NCBI RefSeq assembly: GCF_021284765.1
Contig: NZ_CP089924.1
Span: 620,001-684,000, forward strand
DNA from: Lysobacter sp. 5GHs7-4
GTDB taxonomy: Bacteria > Pseudomonadota > Gammaproteobacteria > Xanthomonadales > Xanthomonadaceae
Length of the DNA stretch: 64,000 nucleotides
Direction: 5' to 3'
Every line of letters starts with the position of its first letter. The first letter of the stretch is position 1. Under the pieces are notes generated by a model. It was not told the DNA's origin, did not search any database, and saw nothing but the letters and a program-made list of their open reading frames with translations. Below are positions 21,448 through 29,790 of this stretch, one piece after another. The translations under genes and the position numbers were made by a program.

Positions 21448-21861
21448 ATGGCCGAGGCCGACATCAACATCCCCGAGCAGGAACTGGTCGAACGCTTCGT
21501 ACGCTCGACCGGGCCCGGCGGGCAGAACGTCAACAAGGTCGCCACCGCGGTCGAGCTGCGCTTCGACGTGGCGCAATCGCCGTCGCTGCCCGAGGCGGTG
21601 CGCGAGCGCCTGCTGGCCAAGCGCGACCGTCGCGTCACCGGCGACGGCGTGCTGGTGATCAGCGCGCAGCGGTTCCGCACCCAGGACCGCAATCGCCAGG
21701 ACGCGCGCGAGCGCCTGGCGGCGTTTATCGAAAGCGGCCTGCACGCACCCAAGCCGCGCATCGCCACGCGCCCCAGCCGCGCCGCCAAGGAGCGGCGCCT
21801 GGGCGCCAAGCGCGAGCGCAGCACGGTCAAGCGCGGCCGTGCGACGCGCGATTGGGACTGA
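21448..21861 (+). CDS. arfB: ArfB, alternative ribosome-rescue hydrolase
   Basis: A 137-residue class I release-factor-like protein. The catalytic GGQ is at 24-26 in RSTGPGGQNVNKVATAVELR, and the Lys/Arg-rich C-terminal tail (SRAAKERRLGAKRERSTVKR) matches the part of ArfB/YaeJ that inserts into the empty mRNA channel. It releases nascent chains from ribosomes stalled without a stop codon. It lacks the codon-recognition domain of RF1/RF2, which fits the short length. The ATG at 21448 is chosen for its CGGAGG Shine-Dalgarno. The acyltransferase gene follows after 10 bases. Confidence 0.93.
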   Translation: MAEADINIPEQELVERFVRSTGPGGQNVNKVATAVELRFDVAQSPSLPEAVRERLLAKRDRRVTGDGVLVISAQRFRTQDRNRQDARERLAAFIESGLHAPKPRIATRPSRAAKERRLGAKRERSTVKRGRATRDWD

Positions 21862-21871
21862 AGGAGCGCGC

Positions 21872-22480
21872 ATGCCGACCGACGCCGACGACGTGGTGCT
21901 GCCGCTGCCGCCCAACGCGCCGCGCGTGCGCGGCAGCCGCCTGACCCGCTGGATCGGCCGCAGCGTGCTGCGGCTGGGCGGCTGGCGCATGGTCGGCGCG
22001 TTTCCCGACATCCCCAAGCTGGTGCTGATCGGCGCGCCGCACTCGTCCAACTGGGACGGCGTCTGGGGCTTCGCGGCCAAGGCGGCGCTGGGCCTGGACA
22101 TCAAAGTGCTGGGCAAGGATTCGCTGTTCAAGGTGCCGCTGCTGGGCGGGCTGCTGCGTCACCTGGGCGTGATTCCGGTCGACCGCAGCGCCTCCCACGG
22201 CGTGGTCGAGCAGGCCGCGGCGATGATCCGCAACGCCGACCGGTTCTGGTTCGGGCTGGCGCCGGAAGGCACGCGCAAGCCGGTGGAGCGGTGGAAAACC
22301 GGCTTCTGGAAGATCGCCAAGGCCGCCGACGTGCCGGTGCTGCCGGCCTATTTCCACTACCCCGACAAGATCATCGGCATCGGCGAGCTGTTCTGGCTGG
22401 GCGAGGACATGAACGCCGACATCGCCCGCATCCGCGCCTGGTACCGGCCCTGGCAGGGCAAGCACCACGGCACGACCTGA
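21872..22480 (+). CDS. Lysophospholipid acyltransferase family protein (PlsC-like)
   Basis: A 202-residue glycerol-phosphate-type acyltransferase. The HX4D motif is HSSNWD in GAPHSSNWDGVWGF and the PlsC signature is present as APEGTR. A mid-protein hydrophobic stretch (VLGKDSLFKVPLLGGLLRHL) is typical. The compact size and HSSNWD variant resemble stand-alone acyltransferases that acylate lysolipids or other small acceptors; the acceptor cannot be predicted. The ATG at 21872 follows AAGGAG and lies 10 bases after arfB, suggesting co-transcription. Confidence 0.85.
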   Translation: MPTDADDVVLPLPPNAPRVRGSRLTRWIGRSVLRLGGWRMVGAFPDIPKLVLIGAPHSSNWDGVWGFAAKAALGLDIKVLGKDSLFKVPLLGGLLRHLGVIPVDRSASHGVVEQAAAMIRNADRFWFGLAPEGTRKPVERWKTGFWKIAKAADVPVLPAYFHYPDKIIGIGELFWLGEDMNADIARIRAWYRPWQGKHHGTT

Positions 22481-22649
22481 GGGCCTGCGCCGGGCCGGAT
22501 GCGCCGGCGCTGGCCGCCCGATCCGACCCGCCAAACCGGTGTTTGCGGCCGTGCCGCGAACGGCGACCGCTTTTGGCCGCGCTTTACGTGTCGCTTCATT
22601 ACGGGGTCGATGCGTCGCGGGGGGTGGCGCAGGTTCCCGGTTCGGAGCA

Positions 22650-22765
22650 GGAGGTCGGTCGTGCCGGGCAGGATGTCCTTGAAACACGTGGCGGAGTCCA
22701 CGATCGCCGCACCTGCGGAGCTGTCGGATAGGGTCGGCGCCTGCCGGCGGGAGGTCGGTCGTGCC
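22650..22765 (+). repeat. 16-bp direct repeat 100 bp apart around the GT2 start
   Basis: GGAGGTCGGTCGTGCC occurs at 22650-22665 and again at 22750-22765. The second copy is the ribosome-binding site and GTG start of the glycosyltransferase. The first copy would start a different reading frame. The 280-base gap 22481-22760 otherwise contains no supported gene. Confidence 0.85.
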
Positions 22766-24128
22766 CGCGTTGCCCTGGTTCGCGCTTAGTCCCAACGGCC
22801 TGCTCAGCGCGGTCGGCCTGTGGCGGGGCGCCGAGGAAACCGTGCCCACGCCGGTCGAGGACTGGCGCCAGGCGGTGGTCGACGTGGTCATCACCGCGCG
22901 CCGCCAGCAGCACGACATCGCCCACTGCCTGGCCGCGTTGCTGGCGCAGACGCTGCAGCCGCGCAGCGTGGTGCTGGTGGACGACGGCGGCACCGAGCGC
23001 GACGGCACCGCCGCGATCGCGCGCGAGTTCGCCGCCGCCAACGGCTTGTCGCTGCGCGTGATCGAGCGCATGTGGTCGATCGGGCGTGCGCCCACGATCA
23101 AGCGCCAGGCGCGCGAGTCCGACGCCGATGTCGAGTTCGTGCTCGACGGCGACACGCTGCTGCATTCGGCCGACTACATCGAACGCTGCGTGCGCGAGCT
23201 GTACGAAGGCGTCGGCATCGCCAGCGTCTGCGGCGTGGTCCAGCCGATGCGCGGCGAGCACCGGCGCGCGCTGGAGCGGTCGCCGGCGTTCCAGCGCTGG
23301 CTGCACGGCGAGGCCTATCGCGATCCGCGCGCGCGCCGCGGGGGCGTGCGGCGCAGTCTGCAGTGGCTGGGCGACGTCTATCGCGAAACCAGCTGCCTGC
23401 TGCAGCAACGCTTCATCAACCGCGGCCAGATGGCCCTGTTCGGCGGCGTGGTGGTGCCGCGCGGCAATGCCATCGCGTATCGGCGGCGTTACATCAAGGA
23501 CTTGTTCGATCGTTACGAGCCGGTGTGCGGCGATCAGCTCGACGAAGCCGAGGACGTGTTCATCGCCCTGGCGCTGGCGCAGCAGGGCTACCGCAACGTG
23601 CAGCTGTCCGAGGCGCTGGCGCATGCCGAGCAGCTGCCGCTGGACCGGTTGCCGCGGCAGAGCTTCCGTCAGGCCGGCGCGTTCTTTCGCGGTTGCCGCG
23701 AGTTCAACGCCTTGCTGCTGACGCCGTTCAAGGCCTGGCGGCGCTGGCTGCGGCCGCGCGCGCCAGCCGGCGGCGAGCAACGGCGCGTGCGCGAGGCCTA
23801 CCGGCAGCCGTTCGGCGAACGCCTCACCCACGAGTACGGGCGCCCGATCGGCTGGGCGCTGTTCCTGATGGCGCTGGAGCGGCTGGCCTATCCGTTGCTG
23901 CTGTTGTGGCTGGCGTTCGCCGGCCATTGGCTGTGGCTGGGCGCGATCGTGCTGGCGGAAATCGCGGCCACCGCGCTGGTGCTGGCCGCGGTCACGCGCG
24001 CGGCGCGCGCGCCCACCATCGGCAAGGCCTTGCTGGTGGCGCCGGTGCGCTACGCGATGGCGTTCGTGGACCTGGCCGCGGCGGCGGTGTTTCTGCCGCA
24101 GCGGTTTCGCGCGCCGAAGCGGCGCTGA
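22761..24128 (+). CDS. GT2-family membrane glycosyltransferase
   Basis: A 455-residue processive-type family 2 glycosyltransferase. The N-terminal catalytic domain (about 35-330) shows VVDVVITARRQQHDI, a VVLVDDGG nucleotide-binding strand, the DXD-like VLDGDTLL and the acceptor-side EDVFIALALAQQ. Hydrophobic segments at about 360-385, 395-420 and 430-450 anchor it in the membrane. The start is a GTG at 22761, preceded at good spacing by GGGAGG. The sugar donor and product are unknown; exopolysaccharide or hyaluronan-synthase-like roles are possible. No other polysaccharide genes are adjacent. Confidence 0.82.
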   Translation: MPALPWFALSPNGLLSAVGLWRGAEETVPTPVEDWRQAVVDVVITARRQQHDIAHCLAALLAQTLQPRSVVLVDDGGTERDGTAAIAREFAAANGLSLRVIERMWSIGRAPTIKRQARESDADVEFVLDGDTLLHSADYIERCVRELYEGVGIASVCGVVQPMRGEHRRALERSPAFQRWLHGEAYRDPRARRGGVRRSLQWLGDVYRETSCLLQQRFINRGQMALFGGVVVPRGNAIAYRRRYIKDLFDRYEPVCGDQLDEAEDVFIALALAQQGYRNVQLSEALAHAEQLPLDRLPRQSFRQAGAFFRGCREFNALLLTPFKAWRRWLRPRAPAGGEQRRVREAYRQPFGERLTHEYGRPIGWALFLMALERLAYPLLLLWLAFAGHWLWLGAIVLAEIAATALVLAAVTRAARAPTIGKALLVAPVRYAMAFVDLAAAAVFLPQRFRAPKRR

Positions 24129-24187
24129 GGCGTTCGTCGCCGGATCGTCTCGCTCATCGGTGCAGGGCGTTGGTGCGGTTGTCACCG

Positions 24188-24248
24188 CACCCTACGGCAT
24201 TCGCGACACGCACCCGTAGGATGCGGTGAGCCGCAGGCGAACCGCATC
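24188..24248. repeat. Composite palindromic repeat (GTAGGATGCGG family)
   Basis: GTAGGATGCGGTGAGCCGCA, continuing to 24248, lies at 24216-24248. It is preceded by an inverted, partly matching arm (CACCGCACCCTACGG, about 24183-24197). An inverted copy of the main element is at 60976-61008. It lies between the convergent glycosyltransferase and LysR genes. Confidence 0.75.
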
Positions 24249-24269
24249 GTCGCGCCACCCCGCGCGCGC

Positions 24270-25238
24270 TTATCGATCCGACTGCCCGGTCGCGTAGTAA
24301 TCGCCGCGGAAAAACAGATCCGGCTGGATCAGCTCGGTGAACGCTCTGGCTTGCGGGGACAGGTACTTGCCCTTGCGCACCACCACGCCGTAGCTGCGCG
24401 AGGGGAAGTAATCGGCCAGCGAGCGCGCCGCCAGCCGCGTGCGGTCGGCGTCGGTCAGGCAGATCGCGGTGACGATGCTGATGCCCAGGCCCATGGCCAC
24501 GTACTGCTTGATGACCTCCCAGCCGCCGACCTCCAGCGCCACCGTGTAGGGCACGCGGTTCTGCTGGAACACCAGGTCGACCATGCGGTAGGTGGTCAAG
24601 CGCTGCGGCGGCAGGATCAGGCCGTAGGGCGAGAGATCCTGCAGGCTCAGATCGGGCTTGCGCGCCAACGGATGATCGCGCGGCGCGATCAGCATCGGTT
24701 CGAAGCGGTACACCGGCGCGTAGCTGAGGTCGCCGGGCACGTCCAGCATCGAGCCCACCGCCAGGTCCACGCCGTCGGAGCGCAGCAGGTCCAGGCCGCT
24801 GGCGCCGGTGACGTTGTGCAGGGTCAGGCGCACGTCGGGGTGGGCGGCGCGGAAGGCTTCGACGATCTTGGGCAGCAGGTAGAGGATGGTCGAGCTGCCG
24901 GCGGCGACGTGCAACTCGCCCGCGTCCAGCCCGCGCACGCGCTCGCGGAAGGCGCCGTCCAGGCCGTCCAGGCCCTCGACCAGGGGCCGGGCCAGTTCGT
25001 ACAGCTCCTGGCCTTCGCGGGTCAGGCTGAGCCGGCGCCCACTGCGCTCGAGCAGGCGCACGCCCAGGTCGCGCTCCAGCGCCTGCAGCTGCAGGGTCAC
25101 CGCCGGCTGGCTCAGGTACAGCGCCTCGGCGGCGCGTGAGACCGAGCCCAGTCGGGCGGTCTGGCAGAACGCCCGCAGCGGCTTCAGGCGGTCGCCTTTG
25201 TAAGCAAAACGGGGGCTGGCGGGGCGCCTGGCGGTCAC
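24270..25238 (-). CDS. LysR-type regulator divergent from aceB
   Basis: A 322-residue LysR-family regulator. The N-terminal winged helix-turn-helix is clear (LKPLRAFCQTARLGSVSRAA, then LYLSQPAVTLQLQALERDLG), followed by an effector domain beginning near ELHVAAGSSTILYLLPKIVE. The GTG at 25238 is chosen as start because the alternative TTG at 25295 would place an obvious operator dyad (25254-25286) inside the gene and add residues not typical of the family. It is transcribed away from aceB-aceA and probably controls the glyoxylate shunt and itself; the effector is unknown. The C terminus ends about 140 bases from the glycosyltransferase stop. Confidence 0.85.
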   Translation of the reverse strand: MTARRPASPRFAYKGDRLKPLRAFCQTARLGSVSRAAEALYLSQPAVTLQLQALERDLGVRLLERSGRRLSLTREGQELYELARPLVEGLDGLDGAFRERVRGLDAGELHVAAGSSTILYLLPKIVEAFRAAHPDVRLTLHNVTGASGLDLLRSDGVDLAVGSMLDVPGDLSYAPVYRFEPMLIAPRDHPLARKPDLSLQDLSPYGLILPPQRLTTYRMVDLVFQQNRVPYTVALEVGGWEVIKQYVAMGLGISIVTAICLTDADRTRLAARSLADYFPSRSYGVVVRKGKYLSPQARAFTELIQPDLFFRGDYYATGQSDR

Positions 25239-25253
25239 TTTCGAGACATATAT

Positions 25254-25286
25254 AAGTTTTTCAAATGATATGCATTGAAAAAACTT
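25254..25286. promoter_or_regulatory. Operator-like dyad between LysR gene and aceB
   Basis: AAGTTTTTCAA at 25254-25264 is mirrored by TTGAAAAAACTT at 25275-25286 around a 10-base spacer. The arms are AT-rich in a ~70% GC genome and sit between the divergent starts (25238 minus, 25360 plus). This is the expected place and form of a LysR-family binding site (T-N11-A dyad). Direct sequence observation; binding is inferred. Confidence 0.75.
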
Positions 25287-25359
25287 GATTGTCAAATACT
25301 AGACGCCGGCGCATGGTCGGAGCCCTAACGAAACACGCTACAGGCGTAGGAGCACGGGC

Positions 25360-26970
25360 ATGTCGGCAGTGATGCAGCAGCGGCAGGAGTCGAACGGGAT
25401 CGAGCTGACCGCCACCCTGGCCGGTCAGGAGCAGTTGCTGACGCCGGCCGCGCTGGCCTTCCTGGCCGACCTGCACCGCCGCTACGAACCCGCGCGCCAG
25501 GCCCGCCTGGCCGCGCGCCGCGAGCGCCAGGCCTGGTTCGACGCCGGTCACCTGCCGGACTTCCGCGCCGACACCGCCGCGATCCGCAACGGCCAGTGGC
25601 GCGTCGCCGCGCTGCCCGCCGCCCTGCTGGACCGCCGCGTCGAGATCACCGGGCCGGTCGATCCCAAGATGGTCATCAACGCCCTCAACTCGGGCGCCAA
25701 GGTCTTCATGGCCGACTTCGAGGACAGCACCGCGCCGACCTGGGCCAACCTGCTGACCGGCCAGCGCGCGCTGAAGAAGGCCGTCGCCGGCACCCTGGAC
25801 TGGATGGCGCAGGACGGCTGCAAGCACTACACCCTCAAGCCCTACGAGCAACAGGCGGTGCTGATGGTGCGCCCGCGCGGCTGGCACCTGGACGAGAAGC
25901 ACCTGCTGATCGACGGCGCGCCGATCGCCGGCAGCCTGTTCGATCTGGGCCTGTTCGCGTTCCACAACGCGCAGGCGCTCGCGGCCAAGGACCGCGGCCC
26001 CTACTTCTACCTGCCCAAGCTGCAGTCGATGGAAGAGGCGCAGCTGTGGAACGAAGTGCTGGATCGCGTCGAGCAGGCGCTGGGCCTGGAGGCGGGGCAG
26101 ATCAAGGTCACCGTGCTGATCGAGACCCTGCCGGCGGTGTTCGAGATGGACGAGATCCTGCATGCGCTGCGCACGCGCATCGCCGGCCTCAACTGCGGCC
26201 GCTGGGATTACGTGTTCTCCTACCTCAAGACCTTCCGCGCGCACCGCGACAAGGTCCTGCCCGAACGCGGCCAAGTGACGATGCTGCAGCCGTTCCTGCG
26301 CGCGTACTCGGAACTGCTGATCCAGACCTGCCACAAGCGCGGCGCGCACGCGATGGGCGGCATGGCCGCGCAGATTCCGATCAGCGGCGACGAGGCCGCC
26401 AACGAGGCCGCGCTGGCCAAGGTGCGCGCCGACAAGTTGCGCGAGGTCACCGCCGGCCACGACGGCACCTGGGTCGCGCATCCGGCGCTGATCCCGCTGG
26501 CGATGCGCATCTTCGACGAGCGCATGCCCGGCCCGCACCAGCAGCACGTGCTGCGCGACGACGTGCTGGTGATCCGCGACGACTTGATCAAGCCCTCGTT
26601 GGGCACGATCACGCGCGCCGGTTTCGAGGGCAACGTCGAGGTCTGCGTGCGTTACCTCGCGGCCTGGCTGGACGGCAACGGCTGCGTGCCGATCCATTGG
26701 CTGATGGAGGACGCGGCCACCGCCGAGATCGCGCGCACCCAGCTGTGGCAGTGGCTGCACGCGTCGGGCCTGCACCTGGACGACGGCACGCCGGTCGATT
26801 TCGCCCTGCTCGAGCGCGCCCTGATCGGCCTGCCCAGCAAGCTCGCCGAGCGCATGAAGCTGCCCGGCGGCGAGCGCCTGGGCGAGGCGATCGCGATGCT
26901 CGACCAGCTCACCCATGCCGACACGCTGGAAGAGTTCCTGACCCTGCCGGCTTACGAACGCATCGACTGA
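25360..26970 (+). CDS. aceB: Malate synthase A
   Basis: A 536-residue malate synthase A, essentially the E. coli AceB length. It condenses glyoxylate with acetyl-CoA to malate in the cytosol. Diagnostic stretches include KVFMADFEDSTAPTW, KHYTLKPYEQQAVLMVRPRG, TVLIETLPAVFEMDEILHAL and NCGRWDYVFSYLKT, which carry the catalytic Arg, Glu and Asp region. The ATG at 25360 follows TAGGAG. aceA lies 207 bases downstream on the same strand, separated by a REP hairpin, so together they form the glyoxylate shunt locus, probably controlled by the divergent LysR regulator. Confidence 0.97.
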   Translation: MSAVMQQRQESNGIELTATLAGQEQLLTPAALAFLADLHRRYEPARQARLAARRERQAWFDAGHLPDFRADTAAIRNGQWRVAALPAALLDRRVEITGPVDPKMVINALNSGAKVFMADFEDSTAPTWANLLTGQRALKKAVAGTLDWMAQDGCKHYTLKPYEQQAVLMVRPRGWHLDEKHLLIDGAPIAGSLFDLGLFAFHNAQALAAKDRGPYFYLPKLQSMEEAQLWNEVLDRVEQALGLEAGQIKVTVLIETLPAVFEMDEILHALRTRIAGLNCGRWDYVFSYLKTFRAHRDKVLPERGQVTMLQPFLRAYSELLIQTCHKRGAHAMGGMAAQIPISGDEAANEAALAKVRADKLREVTAGHDGTWVAHPALIPLAMRIFDERMPGPHQQHVLRDDVLVIRDDLIKPSLGTITRAGFEGNVEVCVRYLAAWLDGNGCVPIHWLMEDAATAEIARTQLWQWLHASGLHLDDGTPVDFALLERALIGLPSKLAERMKLPGGERLGEAIAMLDQLTHADTLEEFLTLPAYERID

Positions 26971-26996
26971 CCCGCGTCGCGGCTTCGGTGATTCCT

Positions 26997-27080
26997 GTGG
27001 GAGCGACGTAAGTCGCGATTTCCTCCACATACCGAAGATCTGGCGCGTGCGGAGCGAATCGCGACTTACGTCGCTCCCAC
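26997..27080. repeat. Inverted pair of GTGG-type REPs between aceB and aceA
   Basis: GTGGGAGCGACGTAAGTCGC starts at 26997 on the plus strand and an identical copy lies inverted at 27058-27080. The pair can fold into a long hairpin of about 80 bases in the aceB-aceA spacer. It may stabilise or attenuate the shared transcript. Confidence 0.88.
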
Positions 27081-27177
27081 AGAAAGCCTCATCTGCCGTC
27101 GCAGCAACGCCTCACTCCATCCACCGCAACACGCCCACACCCCACGTCGTTACGACCCACACGCAAGGAACGAAGTC

Positions 27178-28476
<1,299 letters not shown>

Positions 28477-28710
28477 ATGCGGCCCCGCGGCGCGACCGGC
28501 GAGGGGGCCGGGCGCGCCGTGGCGGCGGCTGCGGGCCGCCACCGCGAACCGGGCGAACGGCGCCCGGTCCGCGCCGTCCGTCGTCCGCCTGAACCGGCGC
28601 GATGCCGATGCCGATGACCGACTTCCGCCGACCGGGGCGTTTGCTATTCAGGCGAGGTGCTATCCTGCTTCTCCAGCCTCTGAAGGAGCCGGGGATCCGG
28701 GGGTCGTGGG

Positions 28711-29760
28711 ATGAATCGCGATGGTGCTGCGCCGAGCATGACGGGCGGTCAGTTCAATTCGGATCCGATCGCGGCGCCTAACGAAGCGGCGACGGCAGCG
28801 CTTAGCCAAGCGGAATTCGAACTGTTCGCCGAACTCGGCCGCCCGCGTCACGTCGAGGCCGGTCAAGTGCTGTTCCGCCGCGGCGAACTGGGCACCACCA
28901 TGTTCGTGGTCGCGCGCGGCGCGATCGATCTGGATTTCGGCGACGACCTGGTCACCAAGCGCCTGGGCCCGCGCGAATTCTTCGGCGAACTCGGCCTGCT
29001 GATCGGCGACCACGCGCGCAGCGCCGACGCCATCGCCGCCAGCGCCGGTGCGCTGATCGAACTGCGCCACGAGGAATTCCAGCGCCTAGTCGACCGTAAC
29101 GCCGGCCTGGTCTGCCACTTCCTGCGCCGCGCGATCATGCGCGTGGTGCTCAACGAGCAAGGCCTGATCCGGCGGCTGCGCCGTCGCAACCAGGATCTGG
29201 AGGCCGCGCTCGACAGCCTGTACGCGACCACCCACCAGCTCAACCAGACCGAAGAGCTGATCCGCACCGACGAGCTCACCGGCTTGTACAACCGCCGCGG
29301 CCTGACCCTGCACCTGCAGGAAGCGCGCACGCGCGGCATGCCGCAGACCCTGGGCCTGGTGCTGGTGGACTGCGACCGCTTCAAGCAGGTCAACGACGAT
29401 CACGGCCACCTGGCCGGCGACCGCGTGCTGCAGAGCATCGCCGCGATCATGCGCTCGGTGGCCGGGCCCGACGACATCGCCTGCCGCCTCGGCGGCGACG
29501 AATTCTGCCTGCTGGTCTCGGCCGCGCACGCGCACGACGTGATGCGCTTCGCCGAGTTCATCGTCGCCACCGCGCAGAACCTGATGCTGATGCCGCAGTC
29601 GCCGCCGACCATCTGTCCGGTCAGCGTCGGCGCCTGCATGGTCGACCCGCGCGCGGACTGGAACGACTGGTACGCGCGCGCCGACGAAGCGCTGTACCAA
29701 GCCAAGCGCAAGGGCGGTAACCGCGTGCATTGGCAAGACGCGGCACTGGAACCGGTTTGA
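28711..29760 (+). CDS. Cyclic-nucleotide-binding diguanylate cyclase (CNB-GGDEF)
   Basis: A 349-residue signalling protein. Residues ~35-145 form a Crp-type cyclic-nucleotide-binding domain whose phosphate cassette keeps the key Glu and Arg (FFGELGLLIGDHARSADA; E93, R103). A helical linker leads to a GGDEF domain (about 180-345) with the metal motif VDCDRFKQVND and an intact GGDEF at 261-265, so it should make c-di-GMP. The inhibitory RxxD site reads GPDD (252-255): the Arg is lost, so product inhibition is probably weak. The next gene, a class III cyclase-domain protein, starts 30 bases downstream and may supply the ligand. A start at 28738 is also possible. Confidence 0.88.
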   Translation: MNRDGAAPSMTGGQFNSDPIAAPNEAATAALSQAEFELFAELGRPRHVEAGQVLFRRGELGTTMFVVARGAIDLDFGDDLVTKRLGPREFFGELGLLIGDHARSADAIAASAGALIELRHEEFQRLVDRNAGLVCHFLRRAIMRVVLNEQGLIRRLRRRNQDLEAALDSLYATTHQLNQTEELIRTDELTGLYNRRGLTLHLQEARTRGMPQTLGLVLVDCDRFKQVNDDHGHLAGDRVLQSIAAIMRSVAGPDDIACRLGGDEFCLLVSAAHAHDVMRFAEFIVATAQNLMLMPQSPPTICPVSVGACMVDPRADWNDWYARADEALYQAKRKGGNRVHWQDAALEPV

Positions 29761-29790
29761 CCGGGACACGCGAACAAGGATGCCCTCGCG

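Noticed and set aside
25239..25295. TTG start for the LysR regulator of the glyoxylate locus
   Set aside because: It would place the operator dyad within the gene and add non-family residues; the GTG at 25238 is more consistent.
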